The notes below the pieces were generated by a model. That model had not been told where the DNA came from. It ran no database searches and worked only from the letters and a program-made list of their open reading frames with translations. 64,000 bases of DNA from Xylaria sp. FL1777 (Eukaryota; Ascomycota; Sordariomycetes; Xylariales; Xylariaceae), in NCBI GenBank assembly GCA_022578965.1, contig MU400691.1, forward strand, positions 20,974-84,973, read 5' to 3'. The translations under genes were made by a program, and so were the position numbers. Below are positions 21,870-36,100 of this stretch, one piece after another (the first letter of the stretch is position 1; every line of letters starts with the position of its first letter).

Positions 21870-24800
21870 TGATCATTCTAGACAAGTCATCATACCTATT
21901 ACAGACGCTCAGTGGTAGATCTTCGCTATGTCGAGTTGTGGGTTGAGGTTACTACTGCTGTTTTAGCCATTACAAAAGTTCATTTAGCGAGACAGGCGTG
22001 ATGGTATTTATAGTGCAAAATTAGGTGCCACTTAGACAAGGTACATGAAGTGAGCTACTTGACCAAGGTACCTACCTGCCTTGGTTGGATGTGATGATCA
22101 CGTCAGTTCGTGGACCAGCCAATTCTCCGATACCACGCGGTCTGCGGCAACAGGGTCTCAAACTGGACCGCCATACATATGTACGTCCCTCCAAGATCAC
22201 AGTGTTACACAATATTGTGGTAGTGGTCAGAAACGCTTTGACATATCCTTAGCTAGGTACTCTGCTCAAGAAGCGCTTAGACTCATTGCATAGGATATAA
22301 CGCCAGAATGTCTGTGGGCAATTTGATTTTAGAGTGAAGCTTACTTGCCGAGCATAGTGTAGATAGACACTATCCACTTATAAGGACAAGCGCGTTAAAC
22401 GTATAGGTAGTCTAGAACAGATCGACAATCTGGCAACCATCTGTTGGGATAGTACAATTCCCATGCGGGTTAGATCATTGCGCATTGTCGAGCCGCTCGA
22501 GGCTACACTACAGGACGCCCTAGGTTGTACCAAGAGTTTAACCAAGCCGCGAACGAAAAAAACCAAATATTATTAGATTAGTGCAGCGCTTGAGAATCGC
22601 CGAATACGCATGGAACTTCTTGGAATCTGAGACTCACAAACTAGTGAGTATTTACGTGAATCAAGAAGCTGGGGAGAAGCTGGAAACTACTTACATAGTC
22701 TAGGGAGCATAGAGACTTCCTTGGTACCGGGAAGCCGATCTTCAAGATCGTCGTCATGATGTACAGATCTTACAGAGACATACATGCAGAAAGGAATTAC
22801 TATGCGTCTTCCGGAAGACCAGCCAAGACTTCCCGGTACCGCAGAACAGGCTTTCTCCTCTGAGCCACAGGGCTGATTACAAAAAGAAAAGGGGTTTCTT
22901 CCCCCAGCATTAAAGACATTGATCCCTATACAAATTGAAATCAACGCTTAACTGTTTTGGACCGAGACCCTCTTCCGCACTAGCGGCTTTGAGCTCTTCA
23001 AGGGGAAGTTTATATGGGAAAGTCTGATCACAATCCAAATCTCATTTCCCATTACCTCGTATACCTAGTGTTCTGACCTAGTGTACTCTTGTCAATGGAG
23101 TTTTGGTAGAATCCGCCAACAGAACCTGATCGACGGTCAATATCCCATCTACAATTTCCATATTGTTTTAGTGATCTACAGGACATTTGCTATATCCGGG
23201 TTTGGTGTCGCGCTAGGAATTCCCATGTTGTCGTCCCCTGAGCTCAAGATCCTCCTGTGGCGTACGAACCAGTCTACGGGGTCTGTGCAGGGGACAGAGC
23301 GTACGCCTTACGAGAGAGTATTGACCACACTACCCACTACCGCACCTCTTTGCGCGTTAATCTCCTAATCTTATACCTTCATAGCGATCACAGGAAACGA
23401 CTTATCTCTGCCACATGCTTTTTATAAGCCATTGCTAGTACGTCCATTTTCGCTGGCGGGGTTTATCCATACTAGGTACTAAGTACATAGTCGAGTCGAT
23501 GAAGTACTAGGCTGAAATAGTTCTGACACTGAAGGACTTGTCATCATCCCAGCACTCAGGTGGCCCGCGGAAGTGCGCCGCCTCACTTGGCGGACCTAAC
23601 CCACGGTATCCAGTGCGTTGGGTCTACTATCAACCCTTCCAAGACCGGGGAGGGGAGGAGGGTGTCTCTATTCATTTCCGACGTGCAGTTTCCAGGGTAG
23701 GTAGCGGTAGACGGTGTTGCGGCGCACCCTTCAAGTCCACCCTACCTCTCAGTTAAGGAGGGTTGTAGTTGGATTCAGCTCTCAACAATTGCCAGGGTGA
23801 GGCGAGCAGTATCTAAATTGTAGATCGTGGAGGATTCCGTCCTATATTCGATGAGCATATATTAATACCGTTGCGATGATCGGCTACCTTGCCCCGCCAA
23901 TCGCAACCATTTTACCTTAAATTGTCCTCGCAATCTAGTCCTCCAGCCAAGCGGCCCTGCTATATAGGGATAAACATACGATATCACATGTCTTCACATC
24001 ACAGGATTACCAATTACAGCGTAGATACGACTTTGACACCGGGTATATTATCGTCCAGTCTGCTCAGCTATCCAGATGTATCGATGAAATTATTGCACAT
24101 TATGAAGTAGTTGCATATCACATCAGCAACAAAGCTTTTTCGAGCATGTGCTCGCGGAAGCGGTCAAGAAGCGAACTTGCGCCTCAAATGATATATTACT
24201 CTTACGTGGCAGACGATCTATCATCACATCATCATGAATCAGATAAGCATAAGATGCTCTATGAAATGGCGCCGGTTAAGGAAAGCTCATCTGAAAGATC
24301 CTGCTCGGTTGGGATTCCGCGCGGAATCTTTTTCTTCTTATGCAACCACCTTATTGTATATGATATTCTAATATAATATTATCACTGCTAGGTCTTTTAT
24401 GGAAATATTACCCGAAGTGGATGCCAGTATGAAGTACACATAGGTAGACCAATGTGCAAGGCAGTTGTCATGAAAATTGTCTACGAACCTAGATGTCTGT
24501 AGTATTTACCATAGTTAAACTATGGCCAGCTACTTAACACGTAAGCACAATAGAATATAGACTGCGTAGAACAAGTTTCTCGGGTAGTATTAATAATCAT
24601 AGATGATAGTATCCAAATCCGACTTTATACATTGACTTTGTATCGAAGAATTGCAACGTGAATATCAATAAAGCCGCGTACTTTTAATAGTTACTCCATT
24701 ATTTTAACTGCTCTCGGACCCTAAAAGCTAACCTCGCGTTTCTAACAACTGTTTACAACAACGAAAGTAAAACTTTAAACATGAAAATTATTAAGACGGT

Positions 24801-25370
24801 AAGAAACTCCGTCCTTAAAGTATAGAGCGAAGCTGTAACTCGCTCACCTCACTTTGGTAATTCGTTGCATGACACTGTGAGATATAGTTGGCTGAATGTT
24901 GATTTAGGCTCATATTTGCCACTGCTGAGACCATCCTCTATCCATAAACCTAGATTAAGATGGTCTCCGCTTAGCGAGTGAGGAACGGCCCGAAGGACAT
25001 GTAAATTGTGGTTTAGACCGATTGAAACCTAGAAAGGGGGGTGATTAATATATTATGCAGTTGCATCCAGATTCAATCTCACATATATTGGTGGGTTGAT
25101 ATGTACCCATGGTGACATGCCGCATGCAGAGCTACCTAACCGACCGGTTGAGACCTGGGAAGCTTATGGCATACGATACTCTACAAATCAAACTGGAGAA
25201 TGAGCGTCACAATCAAACTGTTCTCGTCGGCCCCACCCCCTGGGTTCGTATTCGGTGCTCTCTAGGTATTAAAAGTTGGTCCTCCTGCGTTGATAGACCA
25301 AGCAGGACCCAGATACAAAAAGCCAATGCAGAATCAACAGTTCTAATGACGCAGCCTCAGGGGGCTTCAT

Positions 25371-25420
25371 AGGTGCGATGGTATGGCACCTATAGGGTTT
25401 TTTTTTTTTTTTTTTTTTTT
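25371..25420 (+). other. hairpin followed by T23 tract
   Basis: An 8-bp perfect inverted repeat (ATAGGTGC ... GCACCTAT, 9-nt loop) is followed within a few bases by an uninterrupted run of about 23 T. It could be a polymerase III stop, the remnant A-tail of a minus-strand retroposon, or chance. No convincing A and B boxes accompany it. Confidence 0.4.
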
Positions 25421-28400
25421 CAATCGGATGTCGAAGGTTATCGCAGAACTATCATAGAACTAGCAATTAACGATTATGGTCCAATTTTGTAAATGTTCTT
25501 ACTGAGAATTATTTGGTAGCCTCTTTAAACGGAATTGGAATATAGCCCGTAAGTTTTGTGAGGCCATTACAAAAAAGTAGTGACACCTTACGATAGAGGA
25601 AAATGATATAAATTGAATACCCTTCTTGAGATAATCTTGAATTGGTAATGTGACTCGCAGGTGTAAAGAGATACTGTCATTTAGTAGTCATACCTTGATT
25701 GATTCTTGTTAATGGGCACAAGATCTCACAGCTCCTTCCGTATGGTGATAGACAACATAAATTGAAAAGGTATAATCGTCATAATGGCCTACTAGCTCGT
25801 GTGTAGGAAGATTTGGATGGGCATCATGCATATGTCTTGTTCTTATGGTGCTCCTATTGTAGGTATGAATGGTTACAGAGAACTAAGACAAATAAAGGAC
25901 CAGGAAGCGGACGAAATTGAGGCAAAAAGAACTGAGAACTTTTATCCCAGTGTACTATGCTTTCTAATTTACGCTCAGACTGGTCCTTTCTCGTAACATA
26001 TTCAGCCCCCTCTGCTCCACAAGCAGCACCCTGTGAACAGTGTCTCGGTCTCGGCAATACCGCTGTGGGAATAATTGCCTTGTGAGTTTACAAACGTAAT
26101 TTTGTATTCCATATCATAGATTGAGACATGGCACCCGGTTCGAAATTAATAAATGCGCGACAACACAAACCGCAGGAGAAAAGAAAAACGAGATGGAAGC
26201 ATAGATGTATCCTAGGATAAGGAGCAGTTTTCAACGCGGACCTCACTCGCTCGAGTTGATACATGCTAGAAATACTACAATAATCTCCCGCTGAGGCAGA
26301 CGGCCATGATAGTAGAGTAAAGGTCATTAGGTCGCTACTGATAGTATTGTTTTGGTACTAATAAACACTTCACGCTCCGAGAGCGGCCGGTTTCAACTTC
26401 TGTACCGGTCACAAAAATAAACCCTCAACCGGTCTAGGTAGTACCACAATAGCGGTATAGGACTTTTGACACGTCAACCATGTATCCTGACGGCTTCTAT
26501 CAATGCAAGGTGGCGAGCTAGCTCCTAAATACAGCCAGAATATAACACTCCCAACAGCCAAATCCTCTCAAGGAAGCACGCACTCTCACAGAATCAGCCA
26601 CTACCGAGCGCCCCTAAGGTGTTTAAACATTTGAAACCAAGGGCAACCCATTGATTATGTAATGAGGATGTCAATTCGCAATTCTTGAGGCCGAGAATAT
26701 GCCTGGGCATCCGTAGCAATCTGCAATACCTCTCTGCTGTCGTCCAAAGCACATAGCGAACAAGCCCCTATTTGAACTAGAAATGGTCAAATATATCCGC
26801 ACTGTCGCACAAACGGTTGAATGTCTTAGTTTGTAATCACGTCTATGTAGTGTGATGAGTTAATAAACGGGTTCAACGCCTCTCATGTTAAGCCTTCGAG
26901 AACTAAATGCAACGCCGTTTGTAAGAGGGATGTACAAAATTTTTTCTATAAAGTATAAATGAAGAGAATCTATTAAGCCTACTTAGTGCTGGTAAATATT
27001 TGTCTGGTTCAGTGTCGTGTGTGGAAGCTTCTTTTTTTTTTGTCCCCCCAAAATTCGCGAGGATGGATACCATGTAAGTCCACTCTCGTGCCTCGGCACT
27101 TATCATGATAGGATGATCCTCGTTGGCCGCACTCTAACCTATCACTGCCTGGGGAGTTATGAAATCTTATTACCTGGCTGGTCCCGCTGGCGGCCTGTCC
27201 GCCCGGAATCGTTTTTCCCGAGGGCCAAGACGTGTTTTGGGCGGATCTTTTCTATAAAGAAACCAGTTCATCCATGTCAGTCTTATTATGCAATGGCCAC
27301 AAAGTGTGTCTACGCTTTGTATGAGTCGGCTAATTGTCTAACAAGAGATCTTCGGTAGATAACTACGATTGTGTAATATGTTGATTTAAGGGATAATAGT
27401 TCTTATGCCTCGTTGCCACGCTCACTTCTAAATGTTTGCCTAAATCCCATGAGTACTATTCTGCACCAAGGATTAAAAGGGATAAAATCAATAGCCGAAT
27501 CAACGAGAGACAAGACGGACGATATTACTGAGCTCTCGCTGCTTAAATACTTCTAGACAGACGTATCCGGACTCTTGAACACTAGCTAAGAATTATTCTA
27601 TCTCTTAGATCAAGAACTCATATTCAGGTTTAAGAAGCTCGACTTTCTCGTGACGGCGAGTGCGTCACACGCCATATACCCGGTAACTTGGCATATCAAA
27701 GTTCATACGCCCTCTCGAACGTCCGTCGACGGTCTATGCGATACCCTACGGTTGGATCGAAGACGCATCTAAAACTACGAATAGTCCCTCACGGTGGCGG
27801 AATCAGGAAGTTGAATGTGAGATGGGGTTATTCGAGCCAATACGGGTACGTCGGTCATCCTACCCCCTCCGTCCCAACCGAGCCGAGAGAATTGAAGAAT
27901 AATAGCTATCTGCTATTTCCCACGAATTCTCAGCGTACCTCTTAACTTGCCTACAACTTTGAGAACAAGAACACACAACAGCATCGCAGCTTTTCCGAAA
28001 GACGCCGAAAGGAAGATACGCTGACCTCTCGCCCTATTGCCGTGTACTACACAACTAGCATGTTTTGAAAAGCAACCTAGGAGAAGAGTTCGATAAAAAC
28101 CGAAGAGGGCGAGACGATGAACTATCTGAGCTACCCGCCCATGAGCCCATGGCCTTTATGTCTAGCCCTAAAAATAGAGCAACTAAACAGAATCTAAATT
28201 TCTCCTTGTACTATAACCAATTCACATTCCACGGCATACAGCGTCATCACGTGCCCTCGATTATTTGCTACGGATTATAGTATTCCATAACCACGAACCC
28301 GAAGTCGAAAGACGAACGACGAACGACGAACGAAGGACATAGGTCTATTGCGGCTCAGCCTATGACCATGGCATATATAGTTCCGCAGACGCCGCTTTGC

Positions 28401-31362
28401 TGCTCGAATATTCAAGTGATTATTGTCTTCTAACGGAGCCCAGAAGAGTTCTTTGGGATTAAGCTCTTAAGCGTGACCTAGGCGTGGCTACTACTTTTCA
28501 TTAAGCTCTACAACCCTTCCGAGATGTTCCGTTTCTATACAAGGACTACTAGATTTGAACAGACGTTAGGATTATATTCTATGTTGTTAAAGGCCTTAGC
28601 ACAAACAACAGGAGAAATCATGGCATATCCTTACGCCGACGTTAATAGGCTGTAGCGCATAAATCCTCGGAACTGGCCACTGTTGTGAGTGGGCACAACG
28701 GTACCCAGGAAGCAGTTGAAATGCCGTTATTCATGTATCATTGGGGATATTCGAGTCCCTTTCATTTCAGCAAGACACCAAATCCTCACCTCTACACAGC
28801 TATTGGGAGACATCATACTTACTGACTTCTTAGGGCTCGAACGACGTTGGAGAGAATGCGACAACAGTAAACTGTATTCTCGTTGCTATGGAATATACCG
28901 GCATAGTATATTCATAAGACTGGGAATTAGGCAACCACTATAGTACCTGTAATCCACGACTGATATACTTGACAGATTCGCTTAAAGAGAGCCCGTGTCT
29001 TCCACGGCCGAGACGGATACCCGCGCATCGGTACATTTTCCGACGCTAACGAAAAGTGAAAGAACGTCGTCGCATGTATAGCTAGCTAGACTAGATTGCC
29101 ATGGAGCTGAAAAAGCTCAAAATGATGGAGGCGGATTTGAGCAACAGACGTGTAAATGAGCGTTCGAGAAGAAGTGGGATATCTATAGCTGTTCATATCA
29201 ATTCACCGTAAAGATAAACAATATAGCCAGGATGGTAATAAGTTATAATAGCCACTATGACATTTCGTGCATCACCCCGCTTGAAGGGAGAGGAGAAGTT
29301 ATATCATATAATTATCTCATATTCAACATGTGGCCATCTCCCGCCTGAAAGTGCGTTCGCGGGATCGCGAAACCTGGACTCAATCACTAATTGGCGTTCT
29401 GTTTCGTCTTCGCTATACAGTAAGTTCCTGACATCAGACGGCCATGGTAAGCACGAATCGTCGCACTAGTATCCACGAGTCAGCAGGCATATGCTATATA
29501 TATCCTGAGTGGTCGATATTGCGTTTGCTAAGAACATTTACTGCAGCATAGCCCGAAAAGCTCCCCAAAAAACTGTGGCTATTAGAGTACGTACGTACAC
29601 TAGGTAATCATAAGAGGTGGCTTATTCTCCAATTAACACGCCTGAAATCCTCGTGATCGTCATCCGAACCTATACCCTTATATGTGTGGCTGATATGACT
29701 CGGTAGTAGTACTCTATCTGGAAACTTAAAGAGGTTGCATATGAAGACACAGATTCCCATCCTGCTGTAACAATTGTCCGGCAGATCATCCGGGGGGTGA
29801 CGCAAACTGGACGACCTGTACCCAACCACTTACCTTCCATAGATATTTAGGTGCCTACTGCGTAAGTAGTGCGCATTTGCAGGATCAAAGAGACCCTCTT
29901 TATCCCGTGGATAAATATGGAAACCGATGAAACACTGCGAAGATGCGCGGCCCACAATCTGGCTAATTGAAGTGGTTTCAAGCTCTACTGGCGCATGTTA
30001 TGCTGAGAAATACCTAATAAAGTACCTACTGATCCGATAGCGAGTACCTGGCCTCACTTAGGTGCCTACCCAGACGCAAGTAGATTATAGGGAGTATAAA
30101 ATTATATATATGCATCAATAAGCATCAATAAGCATCAACAACGTTGTTGGGTACAAACTCGCAGACCTATTAGATAGATACATTCCTCTCACATGATCGT
30201 GGTGAATTGGTTGCCATGTGTTTGTTTACGGTGAGTCATTGGTGTGGTAGCTGATCGGTAGGTATCTACATCGAAGTACCTAACATTAGTGTAGGAGGCA
30301 TGAAAGAGGAAAGTCGATTGGCGATATCTTCCGTGCCCTAACTAATGCATATCTGGTTGGGTTGATTCTATGGATTTCTAGGGTTCAATATTGCTTCCTG
30401 CAATTTACCAACAATTGAATGTCTGCTGCAGTTCGCCCTGACAGCGAACCCGATATAGGTACTTACCTAGGTGGTATACTGTAGGTAGGTATGGTGCGGA
30501 GTGCACCTGGGCAGTTCTCCCGCCCTGAGTTCCGCCAGTACGCCAACTGAACAGTGCAACACGATTGGCCCATGCCTCAGTGGTCGGGTTGTCATGGTAG
30601 CGCAGCACATGTCCAGACTACGATACTAAGCCAGGAAAGGCTTAGCGCCAACACCATCCCAGAGGAGACAGCGCATGAATGGGGCATTGATTGGGGGGGT
30701 TGTTGACAGACCCGAGACAACAAAAGCAGGAGTCGCTGTCTAGTGGCGGCAGGTGTGCGTGGTCCGTCTTCCTTCATCAACAACACCATCATCACCATCT
30801 CCGCCCAACCGCCGTTCGACTAACCAAACAGCACAACCAGACGACCCAGGTAAGTTAAAGCCACGCAGCCGCCGACGACATCGAAGCATCGATAACAACA
30901 ATCAACAACATCAACAACGCGACCACCGCCAAAAGCCTGCGACTCCAACAAAGCATTCATCCAGCCCACGCTTGCTTGTCTCCTTGCGACACAATCCTAT
31001 GTATTCACACGCCCGACAATAAAAACACTACCCGAGCTTTCCAGCTATTCGGGGAGATCAAAGGAGACCCAGGGGCATCTCGTAGTCATTATATACTCTC
31101 CAAACTATATACCATGTCCGCCCATATTTGTTTGTAGGCGACAAGACACTTCATTTCACATATTCTCTCATTAAACACCCACTCTATCAAACACCACCGT
31201 CTTCTTTCAATTTCCATTTGTCTACCTAGTTCGTTCTTAGCGGGCATTATAACCCCCGCCCCCCTCACGGCCACATCACGAACTAATGCAATACCGAATC
31301 ACGGCCGGAAGGGGAACCACCTAATTGCGCCTGCGCACGGATTGTAACCCCCCTAAACAACC

Positions 31363-33171
31363 ATGGCTGAACCACCATCCTCTCCTCCGAACGAGCATGC
31401 CACCGCAGAGGAATCACTTTCCTGGTACAAGAGACAATATGAGCAGCTTTGTGACGAGCTTTCCGAGTTTCGGCAATCCAGCCATGAGCTGGAAGCCGAA
31501 CTTGAGAAGGACCTAGATGCTGCAGATAAGAGGCAAATCGAATTGGAGCAGAAGGTAGAAACTTTACAGTTTGCGACTGAAGAGTGGAAGGTATGTTTTG
31601 TTGGGCAAAACACCTCCGTATTACCCACGACTATGTACTAATATACCACTTAGGAGAAATGCAAGAAGGCAAAGGCTGAGTCGAATGCCGCTCAGAATAC
31701 GTTGGAGAAGGAGATTACGACCCTCCGAGATTCTAACCGGAGCTTACAACTGAAGCTGCGGGATATCGAAGTCGCCAACGATGATTTCGAGCGCCAGGCG
31801 AGAAACACAACCTCGTCTCTCGAAGACATGGAATCTAAATACAACGTGGCTATTGAGAGGACTGTCATGATGGAAGAGGAGATCAAAATAGGGGAGCAAG
31901 AGCGAGAGACGTTACGCATCGAAGCCCAAAGACTGCGAGAGGAACTTTCAGACCTGAGAATCGAAGCTGAAATCATGCAAGACAAGATCAAAAAGGCCGA
32001 ACATCGTCAACTCTCTGCTCTTTCTACTGACATTTCCATTCCCTACTCGGACACATACGAGGACTCTCCACGGTCCACGGCGAGCTCGCCTATGATCAGC
32101 ACGCCCCCCGACGAGCTTTCTCTCCCACCTGTTGGCAAACTTCCGGCAGCCATTAATGAACCGCCCTCACCTCCCATGTCTGATGCCTCCGCACATCCAC
32201 CCAGACCCTCTTCGAAGCTCAAGACGCCAGCACCCTCGCAAAAGAGGTCTCGCATTCCTTCTGCGGACCGTAGCACTACACCAAAACCCAGAAGCCTCGC
32301 GCCAGCGAGCGCGCGTCAACCTGGTATGCGCTCTGTTACTGCCACACGCACGCCTGCGCCAACTCGCACGACTGCGAACCGCGCCGCTTCTCACAAGATG
32401 GCACCTTCCACATCTCTTACCCATATTCGCTCTCTTACGGCCCAGATGCAGCGCCTCGAGGCCCGCGTTCAGTCAGCAAGATCAAAACTACCGGCTCCTA
32501 TCTTCACACCACCACGTGCTTCACCTAGATCATCCGTGCAGGGAATTCCACAAGTGCCTTCGACGATTACTATGCGATCGCGCAAGCGCACTATAGGCTC
32601 TATTGCATCATCTGTGACAGAGGAGACTCCGGCGCAAACTACGGATACTACCGGGACAGCCAAACACACCAGTCGACTTAGTACGTCGGGTGTGTCGCGG
32701 CTATCCTTCGGTCCCCTGCCTAATCGATCGAATAACTACGATCCTGAGGGATCAGCTATGGGCATTTCACGTCCAAGCAGTCGAGCCAGTGTGTCGGGTT
32801 ATGCCAGGCCGGAAAGACCCTTGAGTCGGACTGAGATCGCGCGTCCCCTATCTCGAGCCAGTATCTCGGGAGCGAGGACACCGATGGGTCTACGTCCAAG
32901 AAGTTCTATGAGCGGTAGCTTGCACGGATATTCTCAAAGCATAAGTCATATCGAATTTGATGAGACGGATGAGCGCACGCCCAGCCGTCGTGGGACCTAC
33001 AGTAAATATGACACGGATGGAAGTGCTAGTAGCATTCCAGCTCCCAGTGGGATTCCATTGTCGCGACGGCAAAGTGGTGGGCTTAGCTCATCCATCCGGA
33101 GGGTAAGCGGCGGCGCAGCCAACGATGGCGGCAGGCCCAGGAAGCTGAGCGACCTAGGGGAGACGTATTGA
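31363..33171 (+). CDS. nudE: nuclear distribution protein NudE homologue
   Basis: Predicted 581 aa from exons 31363-31590 and 31654-33171. The intron is 63 nt with a TACTAAT branch and TTAG acceptor. Residues 10-200 are a long coiled coil ([20 protein letters not shown], then Glu/Arg/Leu heptads to about [14 protein letters not shown]). This is the conserved NudE N-terminal region that binds LIS1/NudF and dynein intermediate chain. The rest is a Ser/Pro/Arg-rich, probably disordered tail with a conserved short piece [19 protein letters not shown]. Known role: dynein and LIS1 cofactor in nuclear migration, vesicle transport and hyphal growth. Length and architecture match other filamentous-ascomycete NudE proteins. 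The tail carries many SP/TP and RxxS sites that could be phosphorylated. Confidence 0.93.
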
Positions 33172-36100
33172 TCTCCTTGTGCTCTTCAAATTGATGGCTC
33201 TCTACTCCATCACCATATTACAGGTCTCATCGTCTACACCGGTTCCCCATTCATATAGGCGTTTCTGCTTGCATTTGGGAAAGGCGCCCGGTTTAGATTG
33301 GTGAGGCGCTGACGGCGTTACGAGGTTACGAACGGCTAGCATATATCATTCGGACTACGTATTCACCCGTGTTCTTTGTTGAGAACACGTTGGGCTTATT
33401 GGTGTTGCGGCGGATCATCTCTTGGGGCTAAAATGGCCTTGATCTTTTTTTGTCACGAGGCATAATATTCCGTTGCTTTGCTTTTAGAGGCAAAACATAA
33501 TCACCGGTACTGTTTATATGGACCATTCGCCCATACCTTGTTGACGACTGTAGATTGACCTAATCTCATGTCTGGCCGAGGACTGTACATAGTGGCTCCT
33601 GTTATATTGTGGAGGGAGGGCAAGGCGAAGAAGACTAACGAAGGAAAGGGGGCTGTTGTTGGAAGTACCTAGCACCCAGTAATAACGGCCGAAACGGCAC
33701 AAAATCTCTTTTGTAAAGGCGAGAAATCGAATATCACTGTTAACGCCTATTTAAATATCCCTAGTGTTTCGGAGACCGTGACACTGTGGTGGTAATATAC
33801 CCATTTAGTTCTTTCGCTTTGTCTTGATTTTTGACGATCATCTAAGGTGAGCCGAGACAGTAGAGTTACGTGGTAGCCGAAGACCGCTGAATTCCTATGT
33901 GAAAAAGATGTCCTTGTACGCTCATACAAAATTGGACACTTCTTGGATTATATCGTGAATCGTTCCAGAGGCGATTGGATCTGAGCAAATGCAGTGTTAG
34001 CACATCTGGTTGCCTTACTAGAAAATAGAACTATGCTTCACATTCTTTGCCTATGCATGCCACTATAGGTGTTACTTATGCAATGACCTCATCTATAGGT
34101 ATACATATAGTTTACCAAGCACGCTCGGGAGAGACATGCCGGTGCGTGGCGGTGGCATTCAAGGTACATCGTCTTCCTTCGTTAGTGGTAGGATTGGCTT
34201 AGTCCCAGCTATTTGGTAAGTCTGGGGAAAAATCGTACGATGCCAAGCATCGACACTCGCCGTTGCGGCTGCTGCCGTGATGAAAGAACCACTCAGAATT
34301 GTTAGTTATAAACATATAAATATCCTGCCTAGCAGCCGCTATTACCCAGGGGACATTTTCTTTCCTCCTTCAAATTTGGTTCCCCGGTCTTTATCGGCAT
34401 CATGCGCCTCACACGTTCGAGTTTGTCAAACCTTCGAAGACCGATGGGTCACGGATGAGCTAAGATCGGGTTAGCAAATAGCACCAATCGGGCCTCGGGC
34501 TCGGAGTCCGAGGGCCATTTCAAAAGTTTGCCTGTTGGGTAAGAAGGCTTTGGTTCGGACGCAGAAGCACGAAGCCCGAAGGATTACAGAAGACTCGGGG
34601 ATTCATCTGTCCTTTCACGGCACTATAGTAATTCCGGACTGAGCTTTGCATCATTTGCTTATTTTGATTCCTACAGTACAGCATGCAGCACTGAAGCATA
34701 ACCCCGATCTACTGTCCCGACGATGTTCAGGTTACCTACGGTATTCTTACAGGACGCCTCAACCGAGGACGCCAACCCCATGTGTTGTGTAGCCTCGCCC
34801 TTCAGCTGCTCGATTACATGCTTGCTATTGGGTTCGACGATATACACTTATACTGGAATTTTGGCTAGTATATCGATGCCAAGTGATTTCCTGTATCAGG
34901 CTTTTGCGTGACCGTTGTGCCGGACAACACACTCGGTGCCGTCGGACATGCGGTTGGGGGCGTGCGCTTCGGACAATCTCGCACTGGCATAACGAACAAG
35001 ATGGAATCCCTTAGAACGAACAGGTGCTGATGGAGGAGGATATCCCAATTCGGATGTATCCATCCCATCCTCTTTTCTCTAGCGGCTCTTCATCTCCCTA
35101 ACCCTGCGATCGAAATGTTCGATAACAACAGACCAAAAACAACTTTGATGATGTATGTAGGTAAGTCAGTACATAGATAAGTAAGCACTGTGTACCTGCA
35201 AGGCAAGTGGGCTTTGATAAGACAAGAGTTGAATTGAATCGAATTGAATCGCAAAGATGAGCCCCAACAATTGAGTTCGCCCTGCTTGCACTAAAAGCAT
35301 TCAGACAGCAACTGGGTAGATCCCACCCAGTTGCCCGCGGGGCCCGGCACGGACGCCAGGCACTAACACCCTTGCTCATCTTTGTCGAGATTGCGCTTAT
35401 CAAATCTGGGCTGTTTGGGGACATGTACCTACAATCTGCGATATTAATTGCCTTGTATTTACTATAAGTACATAATAGAAAGCGCACATCATACACTAGA
35501 GTCACTAGTAGCAATACAGGTAGGTATTCCTGAATTCAGGAACCGAAAAGCCGCCGGAATCTAACTAGCATTATTGGGGATGTCCACAGTAAGCAATGCG
35601 CCGAACAATGTGATAAGTTCTAGTAATAGTATAGATCCGATCCGATCCGATCCGATGAGTATGTGTAAGTAGGCCGACAATATCTCTCAGCCCGAAATCT
35701 ACATAGACGTGGAGCTTGTTACTAAGTAAGGAGAAAGTACCTAGTGTAATGTCTCGGCGCCCATAACTTCCTTCTACTGGGACTCCCTTTATACTGACTA
35801 GAAAATTTGCTAATTAAATAGGGAAGAAGAAATATTTTGGGCTGTTTACTGCGCAGAGGGTTGCAGCACTAAATGCTAGGTAGGTAAGTTTAAAAAAAAA
35901 TATGGGGAGAGAGAGACAACGGCGATGTTAAAGAACATGCAAGGTTCATAACACCTTCGGGAAAAATAACCAATGACTTATTCACCGAAAATATCTATAA
36001 GACACGTCTGTACCTTCTACATTGTGGCTCTTTATAAGCTATTTCAATGTACTACCTAGTGAAATACCAGAGGCATGATGTTGAAAACCTTCAAGGTTGT

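Larger units (their letters stand above)
21761..31362. other. 9.6-kb gene desert
   Basis: No gene could be supported on either strand. Open frames are short (mostly 60-113 codons), overlap each other in opposite frames, and carry no domain signature or splice-linked continuation. Composition is ordinary, not RIP-like. Items seen inside: a G-run tract at 21844-21869, a hairpin plus T23 tract near 25371-25420, a short GACGAAC-type repeat near 28310-28335, and an AGCATCAATA triplet with a 14-bp palindrome near 30100-30149. The right end holds the nudE promoter and 5' UTR. Confidence 0.45.

Noticed and set aside
27017..27358. 113-codon plus-strand frame
   Set aside because: No ATG-context, domain or homologous-looking motif; isolated within the gene desert.
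30753..31022. 89-codon Ser/Pro/Asn/Gln-rich frame before nudE
   Set aside because: Low-complexity and probably upstream leader/promoter sequence of nudE.
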